Shown here: positions 11,478-21,525 of the stretch, piece after piece | Numbering within the stretch: the first letter of the stretch is position 1 | How the letters are laid out: each line of letters starts with the position of its first letter | Source: Thalassia testudinum | Lineage: Eukaryota > Streptophyta > Magnoliopsida > Alismatales > Hydrocharitaceae | Direction: 5' to 3' | Assembly: GCA_037157565.1 (NCBI GenBank) | Contig: JAZHRO010000019.1 | Coordinates: 59,270,501-59,334,500, forward strand | Length of the DNA stretch: 64,000 bases | Made by a program: the position numbers and the translations under genes | The notes under the pieces: model-generated | Database searches by the model: none | What the model was told of the DNA's origin: nothing | What the model saw: only the letters and a program-made list of their open reading frames with translations

Positions 11478-12005
11478 TATTTATATAACTAAGTATTAGT
11501 ATACATATATATATATATACATATATATTTACATATATACATATACTTATATATATATTTATACATATATCTATACATATATTAGTACTTATATAACTAT
11601 GTATTAGTCTATATACATACATATACATATATTATCTATATACTTATATATATATACACACATATATATATATATATAAATATACATATATCTATATATA
11701 CACTATTACCTATATAACTAAGTATAGATACATATATATATATATATACATATATACACACCTACTTATATATACATAAATATATACATATATATATATC
11801 TAGCTACATATATCTATATATACATATATTACTATATACTTATACATACATATATACCTCTATATAGTTATATATACATACACATACCTATATATATATA
11901 CATATACATATATATATATATATATAACTACATATATATATACCTATATATTTATAACTATATATATATATATAGATATATTTACATACATATATATACA
12001 TATTT
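11130..12005. repeat. CT, CA and AT microsatellite tract in LTR A
   Basis: A run of CT/TC, then (CA)n at about 11190-11218, then nearly 800 bases of TATA/CATA repeats. Open frames here are Tyr/Ile-rich and spurious. Confidence 0.92.
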
Positions 12006-13204
12006 TCACATTATTTACCATACGTGGTATCGCGGGAATATCTACACCAGTTGCTGATATTCCCCGATACACGCGTACAAAAAGCGTGTTCGTATTCATC
12101 TTCCACCATCCATCCTACACCCTACACGCGACACCTGGTCCTGTTGGTTGCGTCTTTCTAAACGACGATCGACTCGACACCGTGCTACACTCCATCTTTG
12201 CCTCCACCCCCACCCCTTTATATACATAATATATACCTATACATATATATACTGTATTTACTTTATTTCTATTTCTCTTTCCTGTTAGTAAAAAGATAAA
12301 AAAACTATATAAAAGAGAAAAGATAATCTTTGACTTGCAGGTACTCCGTCTTGCGAATAGCAAGACCCATTTTGGAACTCTATTTTGGCTCAAAGCCAAG
12401 AACCTAATTTTGAGGGTGTGCCTCAAGGACAAAGATTACCAGAAAAAAATATAAATAAGAAAAATGCCAAAAACACAATAAACGAATGGAAGAGACTCGT
12501 TGTAGGAAAGGCATAGAAACTCGACTTGTAACCCCACTTCCCTGAGTTCGACCCTAGGCCTAAAAGTGACCAAGATAAAATCAAATAGGCCAGGTAAAAA
12601 AAAATTTTGTAAAGAGATGGTTAGGTCCGATTTAGGTTAACCACTATACACACTTCAATGATAAAATCACCATATTAACAACCTATTCGGGTCCGACACC
12701 ACACCTCTTTAAGTTGATCTAAATAGTTCCATTTTAAATCATTTTCAGAAATCATTGGTTCTGGTTGTGCCACCATTTTAGTTCTTCTAAACATAAATAA
12801 AAATATTTCCATTTTAACTATTGGTCTGTGGTTAAATTTTTGTATTCACCATTGAGCTTGTTGTTGTGTTATCACGTTAGTTTTCTTATATTTGTCCATT
12901 CTTAAATGAAGCTTAATTGTTCAGAACAGAAACCATGTTGAAGAATGCTATTCATCTTTGATTTATTTTAATGCAACTATAGACCCACTTGGGTGACAGC
13001 CCCATTCAATTTGATTTGTTTTAATCTGCATTTCATAGATTAAATGTAATTTGAGATGGCTCAATGAAGTTGTGAATATGGTTTTTAAGTGATTTATGAG
13101 GTTTCTAGTGATTTAATGGGAAAGGAGGATAGATGGTTGTTGAATGAGGGTAAGTGCTTGATAAAAGCAAATTTATCACCTTTTACATGCAAGCCTACGG
13201 CAAG

Positions 13205-13672
13205 AAAATGTTAATTTGTGTTGGGAATGAAAGCTTTTTTGGAGGGAGAAGATGGCCTTAAGGGGAAGATTTTTGCATGGCTATTATGAAATGGAGATTC
13301 TTGTCCAAGCAGTATCAGTAGAATACCTTTCTTGGTTAAAGATGGAAATTGTCCTATATGTTTTGAGGCAATGGAAGATTGTAACCACCTGGTCTTTACT
13401 CTCCTTGGCACGTGCTGTTTGGGAGAGGACTAGGTTTTCTTTGGGGCTGGGTTTTTGGGAACGTTTAGCATCTCTTTGTAGGAGCTGGGTTTAGCAGCTA
13501 GTGGGGTCGGAACATCAATTTTTGCTCTTTTGTAGGCCTTGTGGTTGCATAAGATGGGGTCATTTTTAGGTGGGACAGCTCTTTGAGGAAAGCATTGTGT
13601 TTGATGCCTTGATGTTCTTGGGTCTTTGGTTTAACAATACATAACTTTGCTTTGCCTTCTCAAAAAGAAAAA
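13205..13672 (+). mobile_element. LINE (non-LTR retrotransposon) 3' remnant
   Basis: At 13340-13440 the translation reads VKDGNCPICFEAMEDCNHL and, one frame over, LARAVWER. This is the C-terminal zinc-knuckle (zf-RVT) motif C-x2-C-x8-C-x-H that ends plant LINE ORF2 proteins, broken by a frameshift. The segment ends in an A-rich tail near 13658-13672 after an AACTTTGCTTTGCCTT-type 3' end that is common in plant LINEs. The 5' limit is uncertain. Confidence 0.6.
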
Positions 13673-14894
13673 AATCTAAAACTATGCTTTGTTGTATGAA
13701 TGATATGAGCAGAGAGACAATAATCTCAAATGACTACCCGCGTACTTTTCAAAAAGAAATTATGACTCAATGCAAAGCTATCATTAGTTGCGATTTGTTA
13801 TTGCATTTTTTATCAAGTCATAACCACCAATGAGATGGGGATCATGCATCTAATGGCTAGCTGTAACTTGTTCACACAATCAGTTAGTATATTACATAAT
13901 TTCTGCTTTGTCCATAAATGCTCCACTTAATCAATCAACCTATTCAGTTGATTATTGATTTCTGATTTTACATTAATTTTCTGAACTGATTTCATTATGA
14001 TGTATGAAATGCAGTTGTTGTACTTGGTAGTTGAAGCCTTTTGCTTTACATTTTTCTCATTATCACTGGAATAAATAGCTTGTAGTAGCACTAATTTGAA
14101 TTTCTAGTGTAATTGAGCTGTACATTGCTTTGGGCATTGAATTGTGAATATGGTTTGTAGTGAAATTAACTGGGTATGATTGATATTCTGGGAGATAGTA
14201 CATTCTTCCCAAAGTTTTGATGCATTCAGCTTTGTGTGCAAAGCCCCATCATCATGTATTGGTTCAAATCTGTCGGAGGCATGACCATAAAATTCCCTAC
14301 TTAGATTAGGCTCAAGCAAAGGAGAATATCCTGATTTGGATGGTATCTGGGAGTTTTAGCTTCTGAGCTCAGTTCAATCTTGAACTTGAGTTTAGTTCCT
14401 CCAAAATATATTTTGAGTTTATTGTGATTTTTAGCACTAATATGAGATTTTTCTGTCAGTACATTAATAGCTACAACAGCAGCTACATTAATTGAGTTCA
14501 ATCTAGAATTTCAATGTTTTGATCATGGCTTAGAGTAAGATTTTGTTTGAATTAAATTCTCTAATGAAGTCTATAAGATGATTCGTTGGAGTTAGAACAC
14601 TTCTCTAGCATTCATGTATGTATATCTATGTAGATTATGCTATAATGATTTCTAATTCTTCCTATAAGTTCTTTTGTTAGTAATTCAGCGACAATTGTAT
14701 AGATTGACTGAACAAAATCTGAATTGAAGTTTCCTAATCTATTTCAAGGCTATTTTAGGTTCATTTGAGCTGTTTGAGATGATGTAATATTAGACCTCAT
14801 TGTTAAAAGCATTCATATATGCCTAAGGTTTTAATTCAGATTAAAATGGCATGTAATTGAAATTTGAGAGCTTTGTCAGCAAAATTCTATATGG

Positions 14895-14899
14895 TTAAC
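14895..14899. repeat. Target site duplication TTAAC, left of element B
   Basis: TTAAC directly precedes the LTR start TGTAGCG and is repeated at 24182-24186 directly after the right LTR. Confidence 0.9.
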
Positions 14900-17576
14900 T
14901 GTAGCGACCCAATTCCAGAGTCCCTACGAGACACGAGAACCAGACTGATTCGACTAATCCCAAGACCTAGTCGTCTAACGAGGAAGTAACCAAAAGAGCA
15001 GTAAAATAAACCACATTCAGCATAAATATAACTAACAGTAATAAAATACAGCAGTAAGGAAAGAAACCACTACAGTATATACCACCACAACAGTAGAACA
15101 ACATTCACAACATAATATGAACTGCAGGTAAAGAAAAGTACAGCGGAAACAAGAACTACTCAGTACAGTGGAACAAAAAGAGGTACAAGAGAACATTGGT
15201 AACTCTACTGGACCCTACTTGGCCCAGCGTCCTCTACAGCCGCTGCCCCTGGCTGCTCAACACCTGGTCCTGAAAGGTAACGAGTGTAACACGTCAGCAA
15301 AACGCTGAGTAGAGTGGCAGCTAAACTAAAGAAACAGTAAAGTGTACAGTAGCTGTTTTAATTTTCTTTCTTCCTTTATTTACGTCTTTCTATTGTTTCA
15401 AAATTTATCTATTTCTCAGATCCTTCACTTGATCTCGAATGTTCCTCGTGAGAACGATCTTGATTGCAGTCTTTTCCGAACAGTAGAAGTAGCACATGGT
15501 GCTCTCCTGGCCGGGAGAGTCTCCCGTGGTGATCCTACTCTCAGTCAACCACCCCAAGGTCACGGACAGACGTAACGGTGACTACGGCACACGCGATAAA
15601 TGCACAGGTAGCTAACCCGCACTGGCACGCGGTCAGTCGTTTCCGTTAACGGGTGCGCCCCAAAGCACAGCACGGAACCGGTACAGGGCAGAGCCCTCTT
15701 AGTAACAGGGGTCGAACCCCTCCACAGTAACCAAATAGGGGCCTTGCCCCTCCATAGTCCGCGCACCCTCGCCTGACTACCCTGGTTTGCCCAGTGGGCC
15801 TAACAAGTCGGTGTAGGTGAGCTAGCAGAACCCCGGGGCCCGTGGGGTAGCTAGTGCTCTCCCTACACTAGTAGCTCTCCTCGGTACTGCGTACACGAGG
15901 GCCAGCAAGTCGATACAAAGTGGCCAGACCTAGCCCCGGGTCCCTGGGGCGACTGGCTCCGCTCTGCACTAAACAGGGGGACAGTCGCTCTCCTTGGTAC
16001 TCCGTACTCAAGGGCCAGCTCACTTCCCCAATTCTATTTCATTCACCTTCCAGGAGTTCTACTCCTAATTCCCCGTAGGGTTCCAGCTCTTTTAACTCAG
16101 CACATTCAGCTTTCACCTTTCCAGTTTCACGTTCATACATCCCATATTCTCAGAAATGCTCATTTATTCATAACAGGCAGCTGTTAAACCAATTTACAGG
16201 TAGCTATTATTTCCTTTCCACATTTTCCAAGACTGCATTATTCATATATTCCACTAGTTCTTCCCATCCTAGGATTCATGCCATACCCTAGGATCTATCA
16301 TACAATCTAGTTTTCCAGCCCGAGGATTCATGCAACACCCTAGGATCTACCATTCATTTTAGTTTCTCATTCCTAGGATTCATGCAATGTCCTAGGTTCT
16401 ATTTATGGTTCCATAATTTAACAGATTATACTAATAAACTTAAAAGCCACTCTACCGGTTACAACAGGCGTACTGGGGGTGTGGTCGGGAATCCCGCGTA
16501 CCTCTGCAACCCCCGAGACTGCAACGGAACGGGGTCTTATCACAAGGATAAAACACAAGGAGTTTCTCAAAATAGTATAAAACTACTGTAGACGGGTAGA
16601 GGATTTAATTCCGAAAAGCACGCAACTCGAAACGCGGAAAACGGACTCCGAACGGGCCCTAAACGGGTCGAAAACGACGAAATAGTGCAAAATTAGACGT
16701 CTGGAACTTCTTCCAGACATCTTAAAAATGGGGATCGGATGGGACCTTGTCCTGCGTGGTCTCTCAGATGTCTAGAAGCATGCGGGGGCGTCTGGCCTAG
16801 TTCCCAGACGTCCGATGGTCACCCCGGACATCTGGAAGTCCCTCCAGTCGTTTGGCACCACTTCCAGACGTCTGATTCGCGTTGGATGCGAATCTCAGAA
16901 CCTGTGCGTACCCATTCCTCGTGCTCAGTACGGACGGTCGAAGGAAAGGAAGAAGGTATGAAAATAACTTACCTTTCAGACGTCTGGACCATCCTCCAGA
17001 CGTCTTCCCCGTCATCTGGTTGGAAACCTAGACGTCTGATTCTGGAAAAACTTCCAGAATCAGAGCGTGACTCGCCCTCCGCCCGCGATGCACGGCCGCG
17101 CCGCACCTCATCCGCCTGTTGCTCGAGCTGCAGCAGGCCTCCCGCGTCACCCCACGTCTGCTGCTCCCCCGCCGGCCGGCTCTAGCAGCCCCGGCAAGCT
17201 CGCCCTCACGGTCGAGCACCTCCTCTTCTCGCGCAGCACCTCCTCCCGCACTCGCCGCTGCTGCCACCGCAGCCGCTCGCTCACTCTCGTACTGGCTGGA
17301 AGGAGAAGAGGAAGGGGCGGAGGCGATGAGAGTGAGGGAGAGGGCGAGGCTTTTTAAAGCCACGCGGGGAGAGAGAGAGAGACAGAGGGCAGCCTGCGCC
17401 CGCAGGAGAGAGGGAAAAAGCGACCGCAGGTCTGCACGCACAGGCGCGCAGACGCAACTGCGCGTGCCGGCAAAACCGAATCCTAGACGTCTGGAAGGGG
17501 TTCCAGACGTCTGGTCCGACGTCTGGGCCACCTCCCAGACGTCTTAAAAGACGTCTGAAGCCGCGCGTTCGTAACA
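14900..17576 (-). repeat. 3' LTR of element B
   Basis: Read on minus it starts TGTTACGAACG (17576) and ends GGGTCGCTACA (14900). It pairs with 21526-24181. It contains a palindromic AGACGTCT array in and near U3 and a TTTAAAAA box near 17350. Open frames inside it are Ala/Arg- or Ser/Pro-rich artefacts. Confidence 0.95.
16690..17556 (-). repeat. Array of CAGACGTCTG-like palindromes, left LTR of B
   Basis: About fourteen copies of CAGACGTCTG or near variants, for example at 16695, 16713, 16805, 16863, 16978, 16997, 17028, 17485, 17502, 17533 and 17547. Many are arranged as facing pairs (GACGTCTGGA with TCCAGACGTC). The ACGT core suggests bZIP-type binding sites, but that is inference. The same array is in the right LTR at about 23320-24165. 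Confidence 0.8.
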
Positions 17577-17660
17577 ATATAACAAACTCAGAGGAAGTTT
17601 CATCCCCGAAACTTGCGCTAACTAGGGTGCGGGAAAAGCGTCATAGTAACCATAACAAAC
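17577..17660 (-). other. Degenerate polypurine region, element B
   Basis: Between the pol end and the 3' LTR, the minus strand holds GTTTCGGGGATGAAACTTCC, like the GAGGACGAAA block before the polypurine tract in Tekay elements. The expected G-rich tract next to the LTR is replaced by TTTGTTATAT, so the plus-strand primer appears lost. Confidence 0.5.
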
Positions 17661-17800
17661 TCAAAGAGGACCGAAGCCGATCCGAAAAGACGTACCTGCG
17701 AAGAGCTCCGGGTACCGCTCCCGCATTACCGCCTCAGGCTCCCAGGTAGCCTCCTCGTACCGCTGGCTCCTCCACAAGACCTTTACCAGGGGTACTTGCT
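17661..17800 (-). pseudogene. pol: Chromodomain tail joined to the truncated integrase, element B
   Basis: The last residues of the 326-residue frame read [28 protein letters not shown], in which [11 protein letters not shown] and YPELF are the end of a chromovirus chromodomain. They follow directly after [11 protein letters not shown], where a normal protein would run through the HHCC knuckle, the whole DDE core and the GPY/F module. About 1 kb is therefore missing by an in-frame deletion near 17797. The chromodomain normally directs integration to modified histones. Confidence 0.85.
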
Positions 17801-18640
17801 TTCGTCTCAAGTCGTGGTACATCTTCGTGTTTCCGGGATGTATGGTGAATCTGGAACCGTGTGCCTCAGTTAGGAGCTCTCTAAACAGCTCCTCGTCTCT
17901 GGGAACGCACAACCGTCCCCTCAGGTGCAACACCTGGTCTGTGAAAGAGAAGTCCCCTGGGTCTCCTGACAGTACTCTGTCGCGCAAGGACTGCAAGTAC
18001 GGATCGGCCATCTGTCCTATGATGATGCGGTCTATCAGCTCTGGCCTAGTCTGTCGTGTCACCGTCACTGCCCCACAGTGCCCCCGTAACTCCAGGGGTC
18101 GCCAACTGCTCACCTCCTCCAAAAGGCTCCAACTCTGTAACTGTAAACTGGCCAAGTGTGCGAGCGCCTTACGGCTCAAGGCGTCAGCCACCACATTGGC
18201 CTTTCCCGGGTGGTAGGAGATGCTGCAGTCGCAGTCTTTCAGGAGCTCCAACCAACGTCTCTGTCTCATGTTGAGCTCCTTCTGATCAAAAAGGTATCTG
18301 AGGCTCTTGTGATATGTGAAAATCTCGAAGGTCTCACCGTACAAGTAGTGCCTCCAGGTCTTCAACGCGAAGATGACAGCTGCCAACTCCAGGTCGTGGG
18401 TAGGGTAGGTATGCTCATGGGGCTTCAGTTGCCGCGAAGCGTAAGTGACAACGTGACCCCTCTGCATGAGCACACCTCCTAACCCCTGCAAGGTGGCGTC
18501 CGTGTACACAACGAACCCGCCACTACTGTCAGGGATGGTGAGCATGGGAGCCGAGGTCAACCTCTCCTTCAGCTCCTGAAAACATGCCTCACAGGAATCT
18601 GTCCAAGCGAAGGGCACGTCCTTCCGAGTCAACTGCGTCA
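17800..18640 (-). pseudogene. pol: RNase H domain and integrase stub, element B
   Basis: Starts with [21 protein letters not shown], then [17 protein letters not shown] (first Asp), [20 protein letters not shown] (Glu) and [11 protein letters not shown], where family members have FTDHKSL; the catalytic Asp is Tyr (GAT to TAT). The tether [20 protein letters not shown] and [10 protein letters not shown] follow, then the start of the integrase zinc region ([20 protein letters not shown]) before the deletion. Confidence 0.88.
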
Positions 18641-18674
18641 TAGGATGCGCGATCTGTGAAAACCCTCTGATAAA

Positions 18675-19166
18675 TCATCTGTAGTAGCCTGCCAATCTCA
18701 GGAAACTGCGAATCTCAGTGACTGAACGCGGTCTCTCCCACCTGAGTACTGCCTCGACCTTGGCTGGGTCCACCGCCAAGCCGTCTCCAGAGATCACATG
18801 ACCTAAGAAGGTCACCTCCCTCAACCAGAACTTGCACTTGCTGTATTTGGCATACACCCTACGTCATCTCAGAGTGTCCAGAACCATCCGCAAGTGCTGT
18901 CCGTGCTGCGTCTGATCTCTAGAATAGATGAGTACATCATCTATGAAAACCACCACGAACTGGTCCAAGTACAGTCTAAACACCCGGTTCATCAGATCCA
19001 TGAAAGCAGCGGGGGCATTGGTCAGCCCAAACGGCATGACCAAAAACTCGTAGTGTCCGTACCGGGTGAGGAAAGCTATCTTGGAGACGTCTGCCTCCCT
19101 GATCCTCAACTGGTGGTATCCAGACCTCAAGTCGATCTTGGAGAACACCGTGGCACCCCGCAACTG
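18675..19166 (-). pseudogene. pol: Reverse transcriptase palm, element B
   Basis: Continues RT after a one-base deletion near 19166. Motif A is [12 protein letters not shown] with its Asp; then [12 protein letters not shown] and the active site [15 protein letters not shown] stops at 18864-18866 and 18675-18677 each replace an expected CGA Arg (TLR*RRV, YYR*FIRGF). The thumb segment [13 protein letters not shown] and [14 protein letters not shown] lies between them. Confidence 0.9.
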
Positions 19167-20422
19167 GTCAACAAGTCGTCGATCCTCGGCAGCAGATATC
19201 TGTTCTTGATGGTGACCCTATTCAGCTGTCGATAGTCCACACAAAGGCATAGGGTGCCATCCTTCTTTTTCACAAACAATATCGGGGCTCCCCAAGGAGA
19301 CGCATTGGGCCTCACGAAACCCTTCTCCAAAAGGTCTTGCAACTGAGACTTAAGCTCTCGTAGCTCAAGCGGTGCCATCCTGTATGGCGCAGTGGAGATG
19401 GGGCTGGTCCCTGGTACTAGTGAGATCTCAAACTCGATCTCACGCTCGGGCGGTAGTCCTGGTAACTCGTCTGGAAACACGTCAGGGTACTCTCTGACCA
19501 CCGGGATACTCTGGAAGTCTGCCACAGGGCTGGGCTCTACCACCACACAAGCTAGGAAGCCCTCACACCCCTGACTCAAAAGTCTCGCCGCCCGAAGTGC
19601 CGAAATGCACCTGAAGCCTCCGTCCACTGGCTGTCCGTGAAACTCGAAAGAAGGCAACTCCGGCATGGAGAAGACAATCTTCCTCTCAAAATAGTCTGCC
19701 AAGGCGTGGTAAGCGGACAGCCAGTCCATCCCCAGAATTACGCCAAAGTCCTCCATCTGTATCATAATCAGGTCAGTTGGCAAGCTATGTCCCCCGACGC
19801 TGACCTCGCAATCCTTGTACACCTCTTCAGCTACAAACAGCTGACCACTCGGACCTCTGATTACGAATGGATTCTCTAACAGTGTATAATCATGGTCCAA
19901 ACTAACTGCGAAACTGGTCGCGACAAACGAGTGCGTAGCGTCGGAATAGAAAAGCGTGTAAACGAGTCTGCCGGAAACTGAAACCATACCTGCCACTACC
20001 GAGCCCAAAGCTCTGGCATCCCTGTGTGTCAGGACGTTGATACGCCCCTCAGCTCTAGGTGCGGACGAAGCAGCAACACTCTGCGTCGGACGGGCAGGTG
20101 CTGGCCGATACCCTCCTCGTGGCTGCTGTCCTCCTCCTCGCGCCTGGGAACCGTGGCCTCCTAAGCTCCCTCCAGTGCTCTGTGCGGGAAGTATCTGCTG
20201 ACCTCCTGCCCTAGACGGGCAGTCCCTCCTGATGTGGCTCGGCTGGCCACACTGGTAACAGAGGGGAACCCGACTCCTGCCCTCAGTGGGTCCCTGCTGT
20301 CGGCTGGGCGGGGGTCCGGTGCTGGCGACTAGCCCCTGTCGAGGGCCCCCAAAGGCCACTGATGGCCCTGCAAAATGTGACGGCTCTCCTGCGGACGCCA
20401 CGTGTCTCCTCTCTCGCTGGCC
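19167..20422 (-). pseudogene. pol: Gag zinc knuckle, protease and RT N-terminus, element B
   Basis: One 424-residue open frame. The CCHC knuckle is [14 protein letters not shown]. The protease active site reads [10 protein letters not shown] where chromoviruses have LFDSGATHSF, so the catalytic Asp is Tyr and the Gly is Asp. [18 protein letters not shown] and [19 protein letters not shown] follow, then the RT start ([39 protein letters not shown]). A frameshift at about 19166 separates it from the RT palm. It is in frame with gag. Confidence 0.9.
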
Positions 20423-21343
20423 CTATGAAAAGTCTGGCTGAAAGGGCCTCTTCCGCCTGCCGTCAGTGTCTCGCGCGGACGGGTTGGTCTCCTCGTAAGT
20501 CATGGCTACCTCCACCACCCTCGAAAATGTAGGCAGCTTCAGGGGTTTGACATACCCCCGAATCGCAGGTCGGAGCCCCTCGGTGAATCTCCAAAGGTGC
20601 TCCTCCTCAGTAGCTACCGCTGTCGCTGCAAAGCGGGACAGCTCCAGGAAACGCGTGCAGTACGCACTCATGGTCATCGTCCCTTGGTGGAGAGTGTGGA
20701 ACTCCCGCCTCCTCTGGTCCTGCCACGTCTGGGGAAAGTACCACTCGCAGAAGAGGGCGACGAACCGATCCCAGGTAGGCTCGTCCCTCTCCTATCCCCG
20801 GACCGCCCTCCACCACCTGTGTGCCGCACTCTCCAGCTGGTACGTGGCAAAGGCCATGCGGCACTCCACCGGGGGGCAAAGGGTGTCGAAAATCTTCTTT
20901 AGCTGCTCGAGCCAGTCCTCTGCCTCGGTCAGGTCCTCATCCCCCTTGAAGGAGGGGGGCTTCAGCTTCCGGAACTGCCCGAAGAGCTCGGAGTGGCACT
21001 GCAGTGGGGATGCTGGTGCACCTCCAGGCAATGGTGCCTCTTGCATAGAAGTATCGGAGGAAGGTGGGGGCTGCGGTGGCCCATCTCCTCCCCCGTGTCC
21101 AGCGCCACGTCTGTCGGGTGGTCCCACAGAGGACTCCCCCTCCGCAGCCCCAGGGGGAGGCGCTCGGGGCGGTGGGTGGAGCTCCTCTCGCATAATATCC
21201 CATATCAGCTGGGCGAGGTCCTAGGCCTGGGCGCCTGGGAGTAGTGGCTCGTCCACTGAGGTGTCGGCAACAGCACGCCCACCTCGCCGACCTTGTCCTC
21301 GGCCGAGCCCGCGGCTCGCCTCACCAGTCCCGCGACGAGGCAT
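20423..21343 (-). pseudogene. gag: gag, element B
   Basis: Start chosen at 21343 (MPRRGTGEASRGLGRG), the first ATG after the primer site, in frame with the rest. A Pro/Gly-rich N-terminus is followed by the gag core (PPSFKGDEDLTEAEDWLEQL, CRMAFATYQLESAAHRWW, FCEWYFPQTWQDQRRREF) and GLRPAIRGYV. Three TAG stops, at 21221, 20792 and 20423, leave the reading frame unchanged and fit CAG to TAG. Would form the virus-like particle; inactive. Confidence 0.88.
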
Positions 21344-21510
21344 CTCCTGCAAGGAGATGCGAAACAAAACGGAACACGTCACTATGGAACGATACCTAAC
21401 GGAAACATCTAAGAGCTCATGTCAAAAGATATGTTGTGGTGGCTACTCTAGTTATAGACATGTGAATTGGTTATTTTCCAGTCAGTTGATTCACTTCTCG
21501 GGATGACTTT

Positions 21511-21521
21511 GCTCTGATACC
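21511..21521 (-). promoter_or_regulatory. Primer binding site, initiator tRNA-Met type, element B
   Basis: GGTATCAGAGC on minus, four bases from the LTR end. It matches the standard TGGTATCAGAGC plant primer site except at the first base. Confidence 0.9.
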
Positions 21522-21525
21522 TTCT

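Larger units (their letters stand above)
1..12703 (+). mobile_element. Element A: degenerate Athila-like Ty3/gypsy retrotransposon
   Basis: Positions 1-1043 repeat at 11701-12703, which defines the LTR pair. The primer site follows the left copy and a polypurine tract precedes the right one. Between them gag, protease, RT, RNase H and integrase homology follow in Ty3/gypsy order. The RT and gag motifs (KSHFMVHEGIVLGH, RSFLGHVDFYKRFIKDFSK, a WCNHPNFAW gag tail without a CCHC knuckle) are those of the Athila lineage. No chromodomain and no env-like ORF were found. Many stops and frameshifts make it non-functional. About 1.9 kb of the 5' LTR lies outside the window. The five bases after the 3' LTR are CCTCT; the matching left copy cannot be seen. 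Confidence 0.93.
9815..12703 (+). repeat. 3' LTR of element A
   Basis: The LTR runs from TGATTGCACC after the polypurine tract to ACCACA at 12703, about 2.9 kb. Only its last kilobase can be compared with the 5' LTR. It contains several U3 hairpins, a GC-rich segment at 10480-11100, CA/CT repeats, a long AT microsatellite, the 12027-12070 hairpin and the TATA-like box at 12217. Confidence 0.88.
12704..14899. other. AT-rich flanking sequence
   Basis: Sequence between element A and element B, which continues at 24187 beyond element B. Apart from the LINE remnant I see no gene, RNA or repeat; short open frames have no recognisable domains. It may be old transposon-derived or intergenic DNA. Confidence 0.5.

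Noticed and set aside
14104..14501. Minus-strand frames as a host gene
   Set aside because: Short, AT-rich, no domain and no supporting splice structure.
17028..17577. Ala/Arg/Ser-rich frames on both strands in the chromovirus LTR, also at 23498-24152
   Set aside because: GC-rich LTR sequence read in several frames; no recognisable domain.
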